Shown: piece by piece, positions 52,736 to 62,697 of the stretch | Layout of the letters: each line of letters begins with the position of its first letter | Numbering within the stretch: the stretch's first letter is position 1 | Origin: JACNKV01 sp964422145 | Lineage (GTDB): Bacteria > Fidelibacterota > Marinisomatia > Marinisomatales > JACNKV01 | Assembly: GCA_964422145.1 (NCBI GenBank) | Contig: CAYQZV010000008.1 | Span: forward strand, 1-64,000 | DNA length: 64,000 bases | Direction of reading: 5' to 3' | Position numbers and translations under genes: made by a program | The notes under the pieces: generated by a model | Database searches by the model: none | What the model was told of the DNA's origin: nothing | The model's input: the letters and a program-made list of their open reading frames with translations, nothing else

Positions 52736-53184
52736 AGCAATTTGGGTAAATTATGTATCAATTCCTTCGTTTTCTCTTCGATATTGTTATCAATTCGTTT
52801 CTGAGATGTACTTTGATCTTCTAAACCCATTTGAACGGACGTTCGCTGTACGATGATCTTAGCGATTTCTTCAGCTCTTTTTTCAATCATTTTTTCTAAT
52901 GTTTTATCATGCGGAATAAAACCGTACACAAATTTCATATTCAATGCTGATGCCGTTTGCCTTAACACTTTGATTGAAACCGTACCTTTTTTTTCTCTTT
53001 CCTCAATCTCTTTCACACTTTGCGGTGTAATGGATAACCTTTCACTTAACTGTCTCATGGACATATTGAGACTCTGTCGAATGGAATGTACCCATCCTGA
53101 TATTGGAAGGACAACATCTTCCACGGCGTGAAACATTTTTATTTTTTCATCAAGCTGTTCTCTGATTAATTTATTCTTATTCAT
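52726..53184 (-). CDS. Mobile mystery protein A (XRE regulator)
   Basis: 152 residues. A helix-turn-helix of the Xre/Cro type at about residues 28-84 (LNMSMRQLSERLSITPQSVKEIE). A C-terminal helical part (KTLEKMIEKRAEEIAKIIV) follows. With the Fic gene it forms the 'mobile mystery' pair, usually treated as a putative toxin-antitoxin or regulatory module. Being upstream and overlapping, it could autoregulate both. Confidence 0.92.
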   Translation of the reverse strand: MNKNKLIREQLDEKIKMFHAVEDVVLPISGWVHSIRQSLNMSMRQLSERLSITPQSVKEIEEREKKGTVSIKVLRQTASALNMKFVYGFIPHDKTLEKMIEKRAEEIAKIIVQRTSVQMGLEDQSTSQKRIDNNIEEKTKELIHNLPKLLWD

Positions 53185-53330
53185 CAGGCTAATCCTTTAA
53201 TAATACATCTCTAATATAAGGCTATAGCATGTTAAATACAATTCTATTTTAAGGGTATTGCCTGTATATTTTACCTAATATTTAATTTCAATTCTAGTTT
53301 ATCTATTTAAATAGGATTATTATGAGTTAA

Positions 53331-53774
53331 TTATTCATCATCCAACCGCGTATCACAATACTGAAACCCGCATTGGTACCGTTCGTTTTGTTCTTCGATC
53401 CAGGCATCGTAGCCGATCTCTTTCATCCGTTTACCGCCGGGGATGATATGCGGATACCGTTTGATCAGAAAATCAAAATGATCACAGGGATATTCATCAC
53501 ACTCAATACAAATATCAATCTTTTTCTCTTGCGCACATTTGCGGATCGGGCATCCCGGATATCCGCAATTATTATCGCGGCAGTTATTCTCATTTTTTAT
53601 CGCGAGTTCTTTTAAAAATCTCCAAAATGGATCAAACCCCGGAATATCACTTCCCCAATATTCATATCCCTCTTTCTTCATCGTGTTCAATAATGTTTCT
53701 GCCGTTTCAGGGATTCTTCCCTTCTGTGCACATAATCCGCAATAGAGTGCGCAATGCGTAATGTATTTTTTCAT
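53331..53774 (-). CDS. Cys-rich DUF3795-like protein
   Basis: 147 residues with about 15 cysteines, spaced like the DUF3795 family: CALYCGLCAQKGRIPE, CRDNNCGYPGCPIRKCA, ICIECDEYPCDHF. Probably metal- or iron-sulfur-binding; no reaction known. It lies on the same strand between the mobile-mystery pair and the giant Ig-like protein. Confidence 0.88.
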   Translation of the reverse strand: MKKYITHCALYCGLCAQKGRIPETAETLLNTMKKEGYEYWGSDIPGFDPFWRFLKELAIKNENNCRDNNCGYPGCPIRKCAQEKKIDICIECDEYPCDHFDFLIKRYPHIIPGGKRMKEIGYDAWIEEQNERYQCGFQYCDTRLDDE

Positions 53775-53789
53775 ATCATCCTTATTATT

Positions 53790-56700
53790 TTATTGATTTT
53801 CAGATAAATGGACAAAAAACAATAACTCTCCGTCATTCCAATTTTTCGGTGGTTTGTCTCCAATGACGATCCGCATTTGATTCATTGCGGTAAATTCAAA
53901 AATACAGCGTTTTGTTTCACCGGTGGACAATTCCCAAACCATACTCCATGGTGTGGTTAAATAATCAATCGAGTAACTTCCTTCGATCGTTTCATCGATC
54001 TTACTCCCCATTTTCTTATCCATTTCCATCGATCCGGTTTGACTTTCGGTTTCGGAATCTCCGTAAAATTTCAATGAAACTGCCATCAAAATTCCGGCAT
54101 ACTTCCATACTCCGTCAAGAACACGGGTAAAGGTAATATCCTTCACCGTAACCGGACGACTGAGATTCCCGGCCGTATCTTTTGCTGTCATCGTTAAATC
54201 AAAAGGTAATCCTAAAAAGATCGGCTCTTGATGATTCAAGATGATCTTTTCATAAGATCCTGCCTGCATTTCGTACGGTGTCAAATTGATGTCATACGTG
54301 AATCCTGAACCGCTCCAAACGGCATTAGCTGAAACCGCATTTTCACTGAGGCTGTATGATATTTCCGGCTGGGTCAATAAACTTCCCGGTTTTGGATACT
54401 GAATTGTGATTTCCGGTTGGATGTTGTCAAACGCGATGGAATCCACCGAGACAGGTTCAGATGGATTTCCAGCATAATCTTTCCCAAACAGCTTCATCCT
54501 ATAAATGCTTCCGCTCTGCAGATTGAATTCAGGGAAGGCAATGTTCTCATGACTCCCGGCAATAAGGTAATTTGATGGGATTTCCAGTCTGTGCGGACTT
54601 TTATCGTCTATCGTTCCTCCAATTTGCTCAAGAATACATTCCGAATTTCTTAGCGCTTCTGTTGTTGAATATCCAAATTGGAATTGGTTTAGAATGGTAT
54701 CCGGTTTCGGTGAAGTGATCTGTAATTGCGGCGGTTTATTGTCAAAAATGATGGATTCCACTTTGACCGTATCCGATGGATTTCCGGCAAGATCGAATCC
54801 GAAAAGCTGAATCGTGTAAATTCCGCTTTCTACCAATCCCGGATTTAAGTCCGGTTTCACATCGGTATGCAGTCCTGCACTCAGCCCTTCCAACGGAATG
54901 TCAACCCGATGCGGTGAGCCCGGATCACGGCTGCCTTCTGTTTCAGTGAAAACGACAGTTATTGATCCCATGGGTTCTGAACAGAAGTAGTCGATTGACG
55001 CTTCCGAGATCATTTCGCTGTCAATTGGTCTTGATATTGATAAAACCGGCGGAATTGTATCAAACATGACCTGAGAAACCTGAACTGTATCTGACAGATT
55101 ATCCGCAAAATCAGTTCCGGTTAGTTTAAGGGTGTAAACCTCACCGCTAATAAGTTGCGCACTATCCGTTATGTCGATCAAACCCGCACCGCTTTTACGT
55201 TCATCCTCATTTAACGGAATAGAAACCGTCGTTTCTTCAGATTCAGCTATAATACTGCCTTCTTTCAACAACTCACTGATCATCACGTCCAGCGTCATGC
55301 TGTTTACGAAGGACTTTTCGATGGGTGAGGTAATCTGAAAAATGGGCGAGATTGTATCATATAAAATATTGTTGACGGCAAACGGTTCAGAAACATTTCC
55401 TGCCAGATCAGTCCCAAGGATAACTACTTGATATACTCCGCCTTCAACTAACTGAATATTATCATCAACCGGAATGTCATGCGCTCCTGAAGTTAATTCA
55501 GATTCCTTCAGGAAATAATTCTTCGGGGAGTTTGGATCGACGGTTCCTTCAGTTTGCTTAAAAATTAACTTGCCACTTTTTAAAGATTCACTTGAAGTGT
55601 ATTTGATATATACCTCTGATATCGCTTGTTTTGGCATTGGTGATAACAAGGTAACAACAGGATCTGTTCTATCATATTCGACAGAATATATTGTGATCGG
55701 CTGAGCTTCATTCCCCGCTGAATCAAGTCCTGCAAACGTCAAATTATAAATTCCGCCGCTTTGAAGATTCATCACCGATGCCGGAAGAATACCTCCTCTA
55801 GTCCCTTTTTGTAAGCGGCTTCCTTTCAAATGAACAATGTGGACACTGTCTTTTACGTCCAATCCTCCGACATAATCAAATGTAATCGTTCCCGATAGAA
55901 GCGATTCGTTCAGTTCATAACTGATATCTATTTTGTTAGTGTATAACGAGTCAGTTGGTCCGATTACAGTGATCACCGGCGGTTTGCGGTCAAGTCGAAC
56001 TGATGGAAGTTTCTCCGGAATTGTTTTCAGCACATTACCGGCAATGTCTTCTCCGATGAATGTCGGAATATACGTAACGCTGTCTGCTATATCGATTTCA
56101 GGCGAAAAATGATGCTCACCGGCAATCAACTCACTTTCACTCAACTCATAGACCACCGTCGGATATGCCTTTGTATCTTGCGCTTCCCATCTGATCGATC
56201 CGGGACCCAGATCTTCGCTGAGAGCATAATGAACATCAATCGTATTTACCGGGAATGAATTATAAGGCGTCAAATACTCAACAACGGGTCGTGTAAAATC
56301 ATACGAAACGGATGAAACCACATTTGTCGTATCTTTGTTTCCGGCACGATCAATTCCTTCGATCATAAGTGCATAATCAGTCTTTTCACGGATCAACACA
56401 TCATCTACTTCGACCTGATGTTCTCCGGTTGTTAAATACTTTCCTTCAATCAGAGATCGAATTGTATCTTGTTCATTCAACCAAATGATAGTCCCGTATA
56501 CAAGCGGTTCATCGACGGAATAAGCAATCCTATTTTCATTGTACAATGAGTTATCTAATGGAGAAGTCAGAACAATATTCGGCGGAGAAACATCATAGAA
56601 CACGTTATTTACTGAAAGTGTGTCCGAGGCATTCCCGGCGGAATCCGTTCCGAAGAACGAAATATCATACATCTTACCGTCTTTCATCGGGATATTAATC

Positions 56701-59700
56701 CCGCTTTCGAGAAGGTTAACCTGGAAAGATTCTTCTACTTGCGGTACGATTTCGATAAATCCAGTAAGCAGCGGTTCAGACACCGCGTAAGAAAACTCGG
56801 TGTCCCGAATAAAGGAATTATCCGTAAAACTGAGATGAGAAAAGACTGGAGGTGAAATGTCGTAATGAATCGGCTGAACGGTTACAGGATCGGTAACATT
56901 CCCTGCCGCATCCTCTCCGGTGATCGATATGGAATATGATCTGCCATCCATCAAGCTTGGCTGAAAATAATCAGTAAGTTGATGGTCTCCCGCTTTGGAA
57001 GCTTCAGAACTCAGATCATACACAACCTCACTGAGTGTTGCTAAATCTCTCCAAACGATCCTGCCTTCTGCTAAATCCTCGGAAATTGAATAAGTTAAGT
57101 CTTTTGTCTTCATCCACTCGAACGGCTGCGGACTTAAAATGCTGATTTGGGGCGAAGTGATATCGTAACGCAGATGAACAAACGAAACGGTATCGGAATG
57201 ATTTCCCGCTGAATCAACAGCGAAAAATGAAATATCATAGTCAGTACCGTCGATTAAGAAATTTACATCCGGATTTAATTGATGCATTCCTTCCCTACAT
57301 TCATCAGATGAGAGCTGAATCTGATCCACGACTGAACCATCTGTATAAAACATAACACTTCCCTGCTGAAGATCCTCAGACATCTGATATTGAAAATCGA
57401 TGGAATTGATCACTGTACTGTCACTTAAATTTATTCCCGAAAACACCGGCGGTGAAATATCATAATGCAGGTTTTTAATCACTGTAGGTATCGATTGGTT
57501 TCCGGCTGGATCTGTGCCGAGCATTATCAGGTCATATGAATAGCCATCAACTAACACTGCTTTTTGAATATCATCGGATTGATGACGACCTTTGGATCGA
57601 TTATTAGAATCCAGCTTAATGATCAAACTGTCATTGCCTGATCTTTCAATCCATCGGATTTCACCATACTCAACTGATTCTGAAAGATGAAACAGAATAT
57701 CTGCTGAACGAATCCAATCTCCGTCTACACCATTCTCAATCGTGATCACCGGCGGAGATTCATCATAGTAAACACTGTCAATCATGTAAAATACGGCGGT
57801 ATTGCCCGCAAAATCTGTTCCGACATAGTTGATGCTGTAAAATGAACTATCTCGAAGATTTACCGCATTATTTCGATTGATTTGATGCACTCCTGAGCCC
57901 AACAATGGTTCCGTCAGCTCAATTATCTGGTTTGCTTCCTCAACATTTCCTAAACGTGTAAACATCAACTCTGCGGATGCTAAGTCCTCACTATTCAGAC
58001 ATTCAACGATTGCGTGATTCACAGCATCATTCGTTTTCGGCGATACAATCTCAACCACGGGTAACGTCGTATCAAGGATAATATCCCTCACTTCAGAGGA
58101 AGCTGATCCATTCCCCGCGGGATCTTCTGCAGTTAAACGAACCGTACAGATTTTTCCCTCAAGTCGATCTTTTAATTCATTTTGCAGAGGATACAAAATT
58201 ACCCCGGCTGACAAATGCGTCGAATCCAAATCAAAACTGATGGAGTCTCCACTCACCTGAAAATGAAACGAGAGTTTTGCTAAGGACAGGGTTTCAGAGT
58301 TTACCCATTCCCATACTGTGTTGTTTAATATCAGTGAATCGGCTGGAGTGATAAACTGAATCTCGGGCGGTGTGATATCGTACAGAATATTGGTAATTCT
58401 ATTCGATACCGCTTTATTCCCGGTGGAATCTTCTCCGCTGATAGAAAGTGAGTATTCAGCTCCATCTCGTAATTCCGGCGGATGTTCAAACTGTAGATAA
58501 TCATGCCGACCTTCTGATAAAAAAGTTAATGGCCGCTCAATCAATGAGTCAGATTCTGGTGTTTCCCAAGTGATCTTCCCGCTTGTCAACGGTTCTGATA
58601 AAATATAGGTGACGATTGATTGATTAACCGCAGAATTGTTTCCCGGAGATAAAATCGTCATTTCAGGTCGTGTAAAATCATATCGAACAGAATTCAACAC
58701 GGTTTCACATGTATTTTTTGCTTTATCGGTACCAAACAAGTAGAGTTGATAAAATACATTCTCGTCTAATTTCGATACATCTGCCACAGATAATTGATGC
58801 GTCCCGGCGGATAAGTACTCACCTGTGAACTCAATAGTTTTATCAACTGAACCATTTGATTCATCTATCCATTGAATTCCCCCGCTGATGATTTCTTCAG
58901 ATAATGAATAGTCGATCGTAATGTGATTCAATCTCTCACCTGAACTAGGAGATTGTACAATTAGTTCCGGCAATGATGTATCATAAACAATCTCCGGAGT
59001 ATTCTTCTGAATCAACTTATTTCCGGCAAGATCCTCACCTGTTACGCGGATGTAATAGGTTAAGCCGCTAACTAATGTATCATTTAAAGCTATACTTGAT
59101 GTATCTTTTGTATTTAAATATATTTCTGATAGTACTAATCTGTGATATATGGAGTCTGTACTCGATTCTATCCACGAGATTTCACCAAATTTGATTGGTT
59201 CAGAAAAGAGAAAATCAACCTCTAATTGGCTCATCGATTCCCCGGATTTTGGATACGTAATTTCAATAATTGGATTCGTAGTATCGTAGATAATATCGTT
59301 CAGAATGATGGGTTTAGCTTCATTCCCTGCGAAATCTGATCCGGTTACTTTTAATGTGTACGGAATATTCTCCGAAAGAATAAAATCATCCATGCGAAAG
59401 AATGCATGCTCATCTTCAGTCAATTCGTTGTTTGCAAATGGTATTGTTTTCGACAATCCTTCTTCTTGAGCTATCCATTGAAGATTTCCGGATTTAAGGT
59501 TTTCACTCAACGAATAGAAAACAGATAGTGAGTTGATATATGATCCATTTTTCGGCTCAGTAATCGTGATTAAAGGCGACGAATAATCGACAACAATACC
59601 GGACACAGAAATAGCATCTGCAGCATTATCCGCTAAGTCTGAACCTGTCAGCTGAATTGTATAAACGGTACTGTCTTGATATGGGAGCATCGTTTGATGT

Positions 59701-61130
59701 TTTCCCGACGATAAAAGACTGTCAGCAAGTTGGATGTTAATATCATATCCTTGACCGTTGGCAACCATCACGTTTGCAAATCTTAATGGTTCGCTGAGTT
59801 CGTAATGAAGCATCAAATCGGTGTAAAACAGAGAATTGACCGGGGACTCAATTTTAATGACGGGTTTTGTCACATCACACCGAACAGGATGATTCAATTG
59901 CACTTCACCCTGATTTCCTAAAAAGTCAGAGTAAATCATAGATACGGCGTATTCAGTCCCATCTTCAAGTTCGATGGAATTCTCGGGTAAGAATACTCCT
60001 TTTCCGCTTTGATTCAAATCGTTACGAGTTAATGGAATGGTTATAGCCGTTTGTGATGATCCATCGATCAGCGGCGTCCATGTGACTGCAGCAAAGGACA
60101 AGGACTCACTCGATGTAAATTTGATTTTTGTGTCAGCAACAAACGGTGATACATCCATCGTTACGTCAGGCGCGGAATGATCGATGCGTATTCGAGATAC
60201 TGTTTTTGGGATTGCTTCCTTCCCTCTTTCTGAAACTCCTTTAAACTGGAGCTCATAGATTGAATCATCCATCAATGCAACCGTTGAGACATCTGTATAT
60301 AATGCTTTTTTTGAAATAGACGTTGAAAAATGGAATATCGTTGTGTCAGCCGTACTACTTGAAGAGTCGGTTAGTATCCATAAAAATATTCCACTTTTCA
60401 ACGGATTGTTCAGTACATACGAAACACTGCCATCCTGAACGATGGAGGAATCCAAAGGCGTAATAAACTGGAATACATCCTCTCTTCCCGGCAAATCCTC
60501 CCAATACTGCTCAATGACGCGACCATCACGGTCAAATTGTTTGGTCTCTTTTAACCCGGTATCTTTATTAAAAGAATGATCCCATCGACGGATGATCTGT
60601 TTTGACGGTTCATGAATCCAAATCTCTGCGGTTTGAGACCCGTCATCCGCATACAGATAACCAATATTACCGTAATATTTACCGTCAACATCGTAGAACT
60701 GATGCACGACGCGTTTACTATCCTTCGGTCGGAATATAGTCTTGGTGTAACGATCACCCCACTTTTTAACGACATCCACACCCAAATCATATTGAATGAA
60801 GCGGACTGCATTCTCTTCTTCCCCAAAGATGGTTTCTTCGGTTAATTGATTCTTCTCATTAAATAATTGTTTTTTAAACAGGAGACCGTCATCGGTGTAT
60901 AGGTATATCTCTGATGATATTAAATGATGGTTCTTATCATAAAAGTAAAGCGATTTCAATACATCATCATCGGAGTATTCAGCTTGGATATAAGCTCGTC
61001 TGTTGACTGCTGGTTTTGCAACGGATTGCCCGGAAAGAAAATCCTGCTCATTAAGAAAATACAGTGTTTGCGGCGGAGGGGTGGCAAAAATGAGCCCAAA
61101 GAAACATACGATGATCATTCTCCGCATCAT
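53790..61130 (-). CDS. Giant exported protein with ~20 Ig-like repeats
   Basis: 2446 residues, 7.3 kb. A signal peptide (MMRRMIIVCFFGLIFA) precedes an N-terminal part of about 230 residues with repeated YxDDG/FDxxG/EQYW elements, like MORN- or RHS-type backbones. Then come about 20 repeats of roughly 100 residues, each opening YDxxxPxIxIxSP, with N-x-x-x-Y-x-LSE in the middle and GxDxAGNxS at the end. These are bacterial Ig-like (big/cadherin-type) domains. A C-terminal domain of about 110 residues (VWKYAGILMAV... NWNDGELLFF) looks lipocalin-like. No sorting domain or anchor is obvious. A surface adhesin or stalk is the likeliest role; that is inference. Confidence 0.88.
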   Translation of the reverse strand: MMRRMIIVCFFGLIFATPPPQTLYFLNEQDFLSGQSVAKPAVNRRAYIQAEYSDDDVLKSLYFYDKNHHLISSEIYLYTDDGLLFKKQLFNEKNQLTEETIFGEEENAVRFIQYDLGVDVVKKWGDRYTKTIFRPKDSKRVVHQFYDVDGKYYGNIGYLYADDGSQTAEIWIHEPSKQIIRRWDHSFNKDTGLKETKQFDRDGRVIEQYWEDLPGREDVFQFITPLDSSIVQDGSVSYVLNNPLKSGIFLWILTDSSSSTADTTIFHFSTSISKKALYTDVSTVALMDDSIYELQFKGVSERGKEAIPKTVSRIRIDHSAPDVTMDVSPFVADTKIKFTSSESLSFAAVTWTPLIDGSSQTAITIPLTRNDLNQSGKGVFLPENSIELEDGTEYAVSMIYSDFLGNQGEVQLNHPVRCDVTKPVIKIESPVNSLFYTDLMLHYELSEPLRFANVMVANGQGYDINIQLADSLLSSGKHQTMLPYQDSTVYTIQLTGSDLADNAADAISVSGIVVDYSSPLITITEPKNGSYINSLSVFYSLSENLKSGNLQWIAQEEGLSKTIPFANNELTEDEHAFFRMDDFILSENIPYTLKVTGSDFAGNEAKPIILNDIIYDTTNPIIEITYPKSGESMSQLEVDFLFSEPIKFGEISWIESSTDSIYHRLVLSEIYLNTKDTSSIALNDTLVSGLTYYIRVTGEDLAGNKLIQKNTPEIVYDTSLPELIVQSPSSGERLNHITIDYSLSEEIISGGIQWIDESNGSVDKTIEFTGEYLSAGTHQLSVADVSKLDENVFYQLYLFGTDKAKNTCETVLNSVRYDFTRPEMTILSPGNNSAVNQSIVTYILSEPLTSGKITWETPESDSLIERPLTFLSEGRHDYLQFEHPPELRDGAEYSLSISGEDSTGNKAVSNRITNILYDITPPEIQFITPADSLILNNTVWEWVNSETLSLAKLSFHFQVSGDSISFDLDSTHLSAGVILYPLQNELKDRLEGKICTVRLTAEDPAGNGSASSEVRDIILDTTLPVVEIVSPKTNDAVNHAIVECLNSEDLASAELMFTRLGNVEEANQIIELTEPLLGSGVHQINRNNAVNLRDSSFYSINYVGTDFAGNTAVFYMIDSVYYDESPPVITIENGVDGDWIRSADILFHLSESVEYGEIRWIERSGNDSLIIKLDSNNRSKGRHQSDDIQKAVLVDGYSYDLIMLGTDPAGNQSIPTVIKNLHYDISPPVFSGINLSDSTVINSIDFQYQMSEDLQQGSVMFYTDGSVVDQIQLSSDECREGMHQLNPDVNFLIDGTDYDISFFAVDSAGNHSDTVSFVHLRYDITSPQISILSPQPFEWMKTKDLTYSISEDLAEGRIVWRDLATLSEVVYDLSSEASKAGDHQLTDYFQPSLMDGRSYSISITGEDAAGNVTDPVTVQPIHYDISPPVFSHLSFTDNSFIRDTEFSYAVSEPLLTGFIEIVPQVEESFQVNLLESGINIPMKDGKMYDISFFGTDSAGNASDTLSVNNVFYDVSPPNIVLTSPLDNSLYNENRIAYSVDEPLVYGTIIWLNEQDTIRSLIEGKYLTTGEHQVEVDDVLIREKTDYALMIEGIDRAGNKDTTNVVSSVSYDFTRPVVEYLTPYNSFPVNTIDVHYALSEDLGPGSIRWEAQDTKAYPTVVYELSESELIAGEHHFSPEIDIADSVTYIPTFIGEDIAGNVLKTIPEKLPSVRLDRKPPVITVIGPTDSLYTNKIDISYELNESLLSGTITFDYVGGLDVKDSVHIVHLKGSRLQKGTRGGILPASVMNLQSGGIYNLTFAGLDSAGNEAQPITIYSVEYDRTDPVVTLLSPMPKQAISEVYIKYTSSESLKSGKLIFKQTEGTVDPNSPKNYFLKESELTSGAHDIPVDDNIQLVEGGVYQVVILGTDLAGNVSEPFAVNNILYDTISPIFQITSPIEKSFVNSMTLDVMISELLKEGSIIAESEETTVSIPLNEDERKSGAGLIDITDSAQLISGEVYTLKLTGTDFADNLSDTVQVSQVMFDTIPPVLSISRPIDSEMISEASIDYFCSEPMGSITVVFTETEGSRDPGSPHRVDIPLEGLSAGLHTDVKPDLNPGLVESGIYTIQLFGFDLAGNPSDTVKVESIIFDNKPPQLQITSPKPDTILNQFQFGYSTTEALRNSECILEQIGGTIDDKSPHRLEIPSNYLIAGSHENIAFPEFNLQSGSIYRMKLFGKDYAGNPSEPVSVDSIAFDNIQPEITIQYPKPGSLLTQPEISYSLSENAVSANAVWSGSGFTYDINLTPYEMQAGSYEKIILNHQEPIFLGLPFDLTMTAKDTAGNLSRPVTVKDITFTRVLDGVWKYAGILMAVSLKFYGDSETESQTGSMEMDKKMGSKIDETIEGSYSIDYLTTPWSMVWELSTGETKRCIFEFTAMNQMRIVIGDKPPKNWNDGELLFFVHLSENQ

Positions 61131-61182
61131 AGAGGAATTTAGCAGAATTTTATCGTAAAATGGGCAGATATTCTTTGCAATC

Positions 61183-61749
61183 TTACTCTTTTATACCATA
61201 CCACGGCGGTGCATTCAAATCAGAGATAAAGAACTTTTTATCTTCCTCACCGGGAATTTCATTTCCGGCTGTTACCGCCTTTTGATAATACACTTTTGCC
61301 TGTTCGTCATCCTTTGTGGCAGCAAACGCTCTAGCCATTGCTTCATATGCATAAGCACGATCGAATCCTGTGTACTTATTCTTCTCTGTAAGTTCTAAAC
61401 AAGTTTGAGCATGACTCAACGCCTTCTCTCCGTTTCCAAGGACGGCAAAAACATGTGAAATGAGCCATTCACCTCGTTGTTCATTAATCGACGTCCACTT
61501 TGGAGATAAAGCCCAATGATACTGTGAACCGAAAGCATAAGCGATCATTTTAGTGTCGTCTTCCGGTGTTCGTTCTTCTTTCATCAACAAACTCCAAGTC
61601 AGGTTATTAAGCTGGATTCCAAGAGCGTGATGTATATTTTCATCGATGGTGTAAGGCGTCATTTTTATTTCCTCTTTCTGAAGATCGTTCCCGCATGAGA
61701 CAAAAAATATATGCACTACGATTGCAAAATATAGAAACGAAGTCTTCAT
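61183..61749 (-). CDS. TPR-like lipoprotein
   Basis: 188 residues. Lipoprotein signal MKTSFLYFAIVVHIFFVSC. The C-terminal two thirds contain tetratricopeptide-like helices (RGEWLISHVFAVLGNGEKALSHAQTCLEL, FDRAYAYEAMARAFAATKDDEQAKVYYQKA). A protein-protein interaction scaffold in the envelope. Its start overlaps the stop of the small membrane protein upstream (ATGA). Confidence 0.85.
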   Translation of the reverse strand: MKTSFLYFAIVVHIFFVSCGNDLQKEEIKMTPYTIDENIHHALGIQLNNLTWSLLMKEERTPEDDTKMIAYAFGSQYHWALSPKWTSINEQRGEWLISHVFAVLGNGEKALSHAQTCLELTEKNKYTGFDRAYAYEAMARAFAATKDDEQAKVYYQKAVTAGNEIPGEEDKKFFISDLNAPPWYGIKE

Positions 61750-61886
61750 TTATATTTTCGTGTAATTAACCAAGCGACTGGGATAAGAATTACTGCCACA
61801 ACGCCGAATCTTAGACCAACCAAAAAGATGATAACAGCAAGTCCCAACGTAGCAAATAAAGGGTTACTTCTTATCCATTGGATCAT
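61746..61886 (-). CDS. Small two-helix membrane protein
   Basis: 46 residues from the ATG at 61886. Two transmembrane segments, FATLGLAVIIFLVGLRF and VVAVILIPVAWLI, with a basic tail RKYK. An upstream start at 61958 would run through the nuclease C-terminus. It sits between the nuclease and TPR genes with overlapping stops and starts, which supports it being coding. Function unknown. Confidence 0.6.
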   Translation of the reverse strand: MIQWIRSNPLFATLGLAVIIFLVGLRFGVVAVILIPVAWLITRKYK

Positions 61887-61897
61887 AATTTTGTCTC

Positions 61898-62692
61898 TCA
61901 GCGAATAAACGGATTCGATCCGTATTTTGCGGGACATTCTTCCCAATAATAACACCAATTACACAAAATGGATTCTTTTGCAGGAAAATCGCGTTGTGCG
62001 TCAATCGTTTTTCGAACCAAGTCAATGTCATCCATCATTTTTTGTGATAATTGATCCAAGTCAGCTTTCGACCGCTTTGATCGAACTTCAATCCCATGCT
62101 GAAGAAAATGCCAAACTAATTCGACGTCTTCTACATTTTCGTGCGTTTTGTCCAATCCGATCTGATATAAAGCCAATTGCGTATCACGATCAGCATCGCG
62201 CTGACTCATAGCACGTTTACCGCTTTTATAATCATGAATCTCCCATCTCCCCGACTCAAACTGATCAATTCGGTCAATAATCCCTTTAATGATGTAATCA
62301 TCAGAATCATTCAGTGAAAAAATGACCTCAACCTCATTCCCAACTGCCGGTTCATCAAACGGTTTATATTGGCGGTAGTACTTTGCTAAGCATCGTTCAC
62401 CCAAATCATAATAATTCGAAGCTTGATATTCTCTCCAACGGACGATTCCAATCCGATGGTGCCAGGATGATTCCCAGTATTCCTGATACTTTTCTAACAC
62501 TTTATCTAATGTCGGAGTGCCGTCTGTTTTCACGGTATTATAGAGGTATTCAATAGCTTCATGAAGGCGTTTTCCTAAGAATGCTTCAATACTTTCATCG
62601 TCTTTTTTGATCTCATCAATGTACCGCAGTTTAAACTGGACCGGACATTTTTTAAAGGTTTGTAAACTGCTGTATGAGAAACGGCTGATCAT
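61898..62692 (-). CDS. PD-(D/E)XK nuclease with likely iron-sulfur cysteines
   Basis: 264 residues. RecB/Cas4-type fold: RFSYSSLQTFKKCPVQFKLRY, GKRLHEAIE (motif I His), IKGIIDRID (catalytic Asp), WEIHDYKSGKR (catalytic D-x-K) and QLALYQIGL (Gln-Tyr motif). One early Cys (KKCP) plus CNWCYYWEEC at the C-terminus form the four-Cys cluster of Fe-S exonucleases such as AddB and Cas4. No CRISPR array or helicase is nearby, so it is probably a stand-alone recombination or repair nuclease. Confidence 0.9.
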   Translation of the reverse strand: MISRFSYSSLQTFKKCPVQFKLRYIDEIKKDDESIEAFLGKRLHEAIEYLYNTVKTDGTPTLDKVLEKYQEYWESSWHHRIGIVRWREYQASNYYDLGERCLAKYYRQYKPFDEPAVGNEVEVIFSLNDSDDYIIKGIIDRIDQFESGRWEIHDYKSGKRAMSQRDADRDTQLALYQIGLDKTHENVEDVELVWHFLQHGIEVRSKRSKADLDQLSQKMMDDIDLVRKTIDAQRDFPAKESILCNWCYYWEECPAKYGSNPFIR

Positions 62693-62697
62693 AGGAT

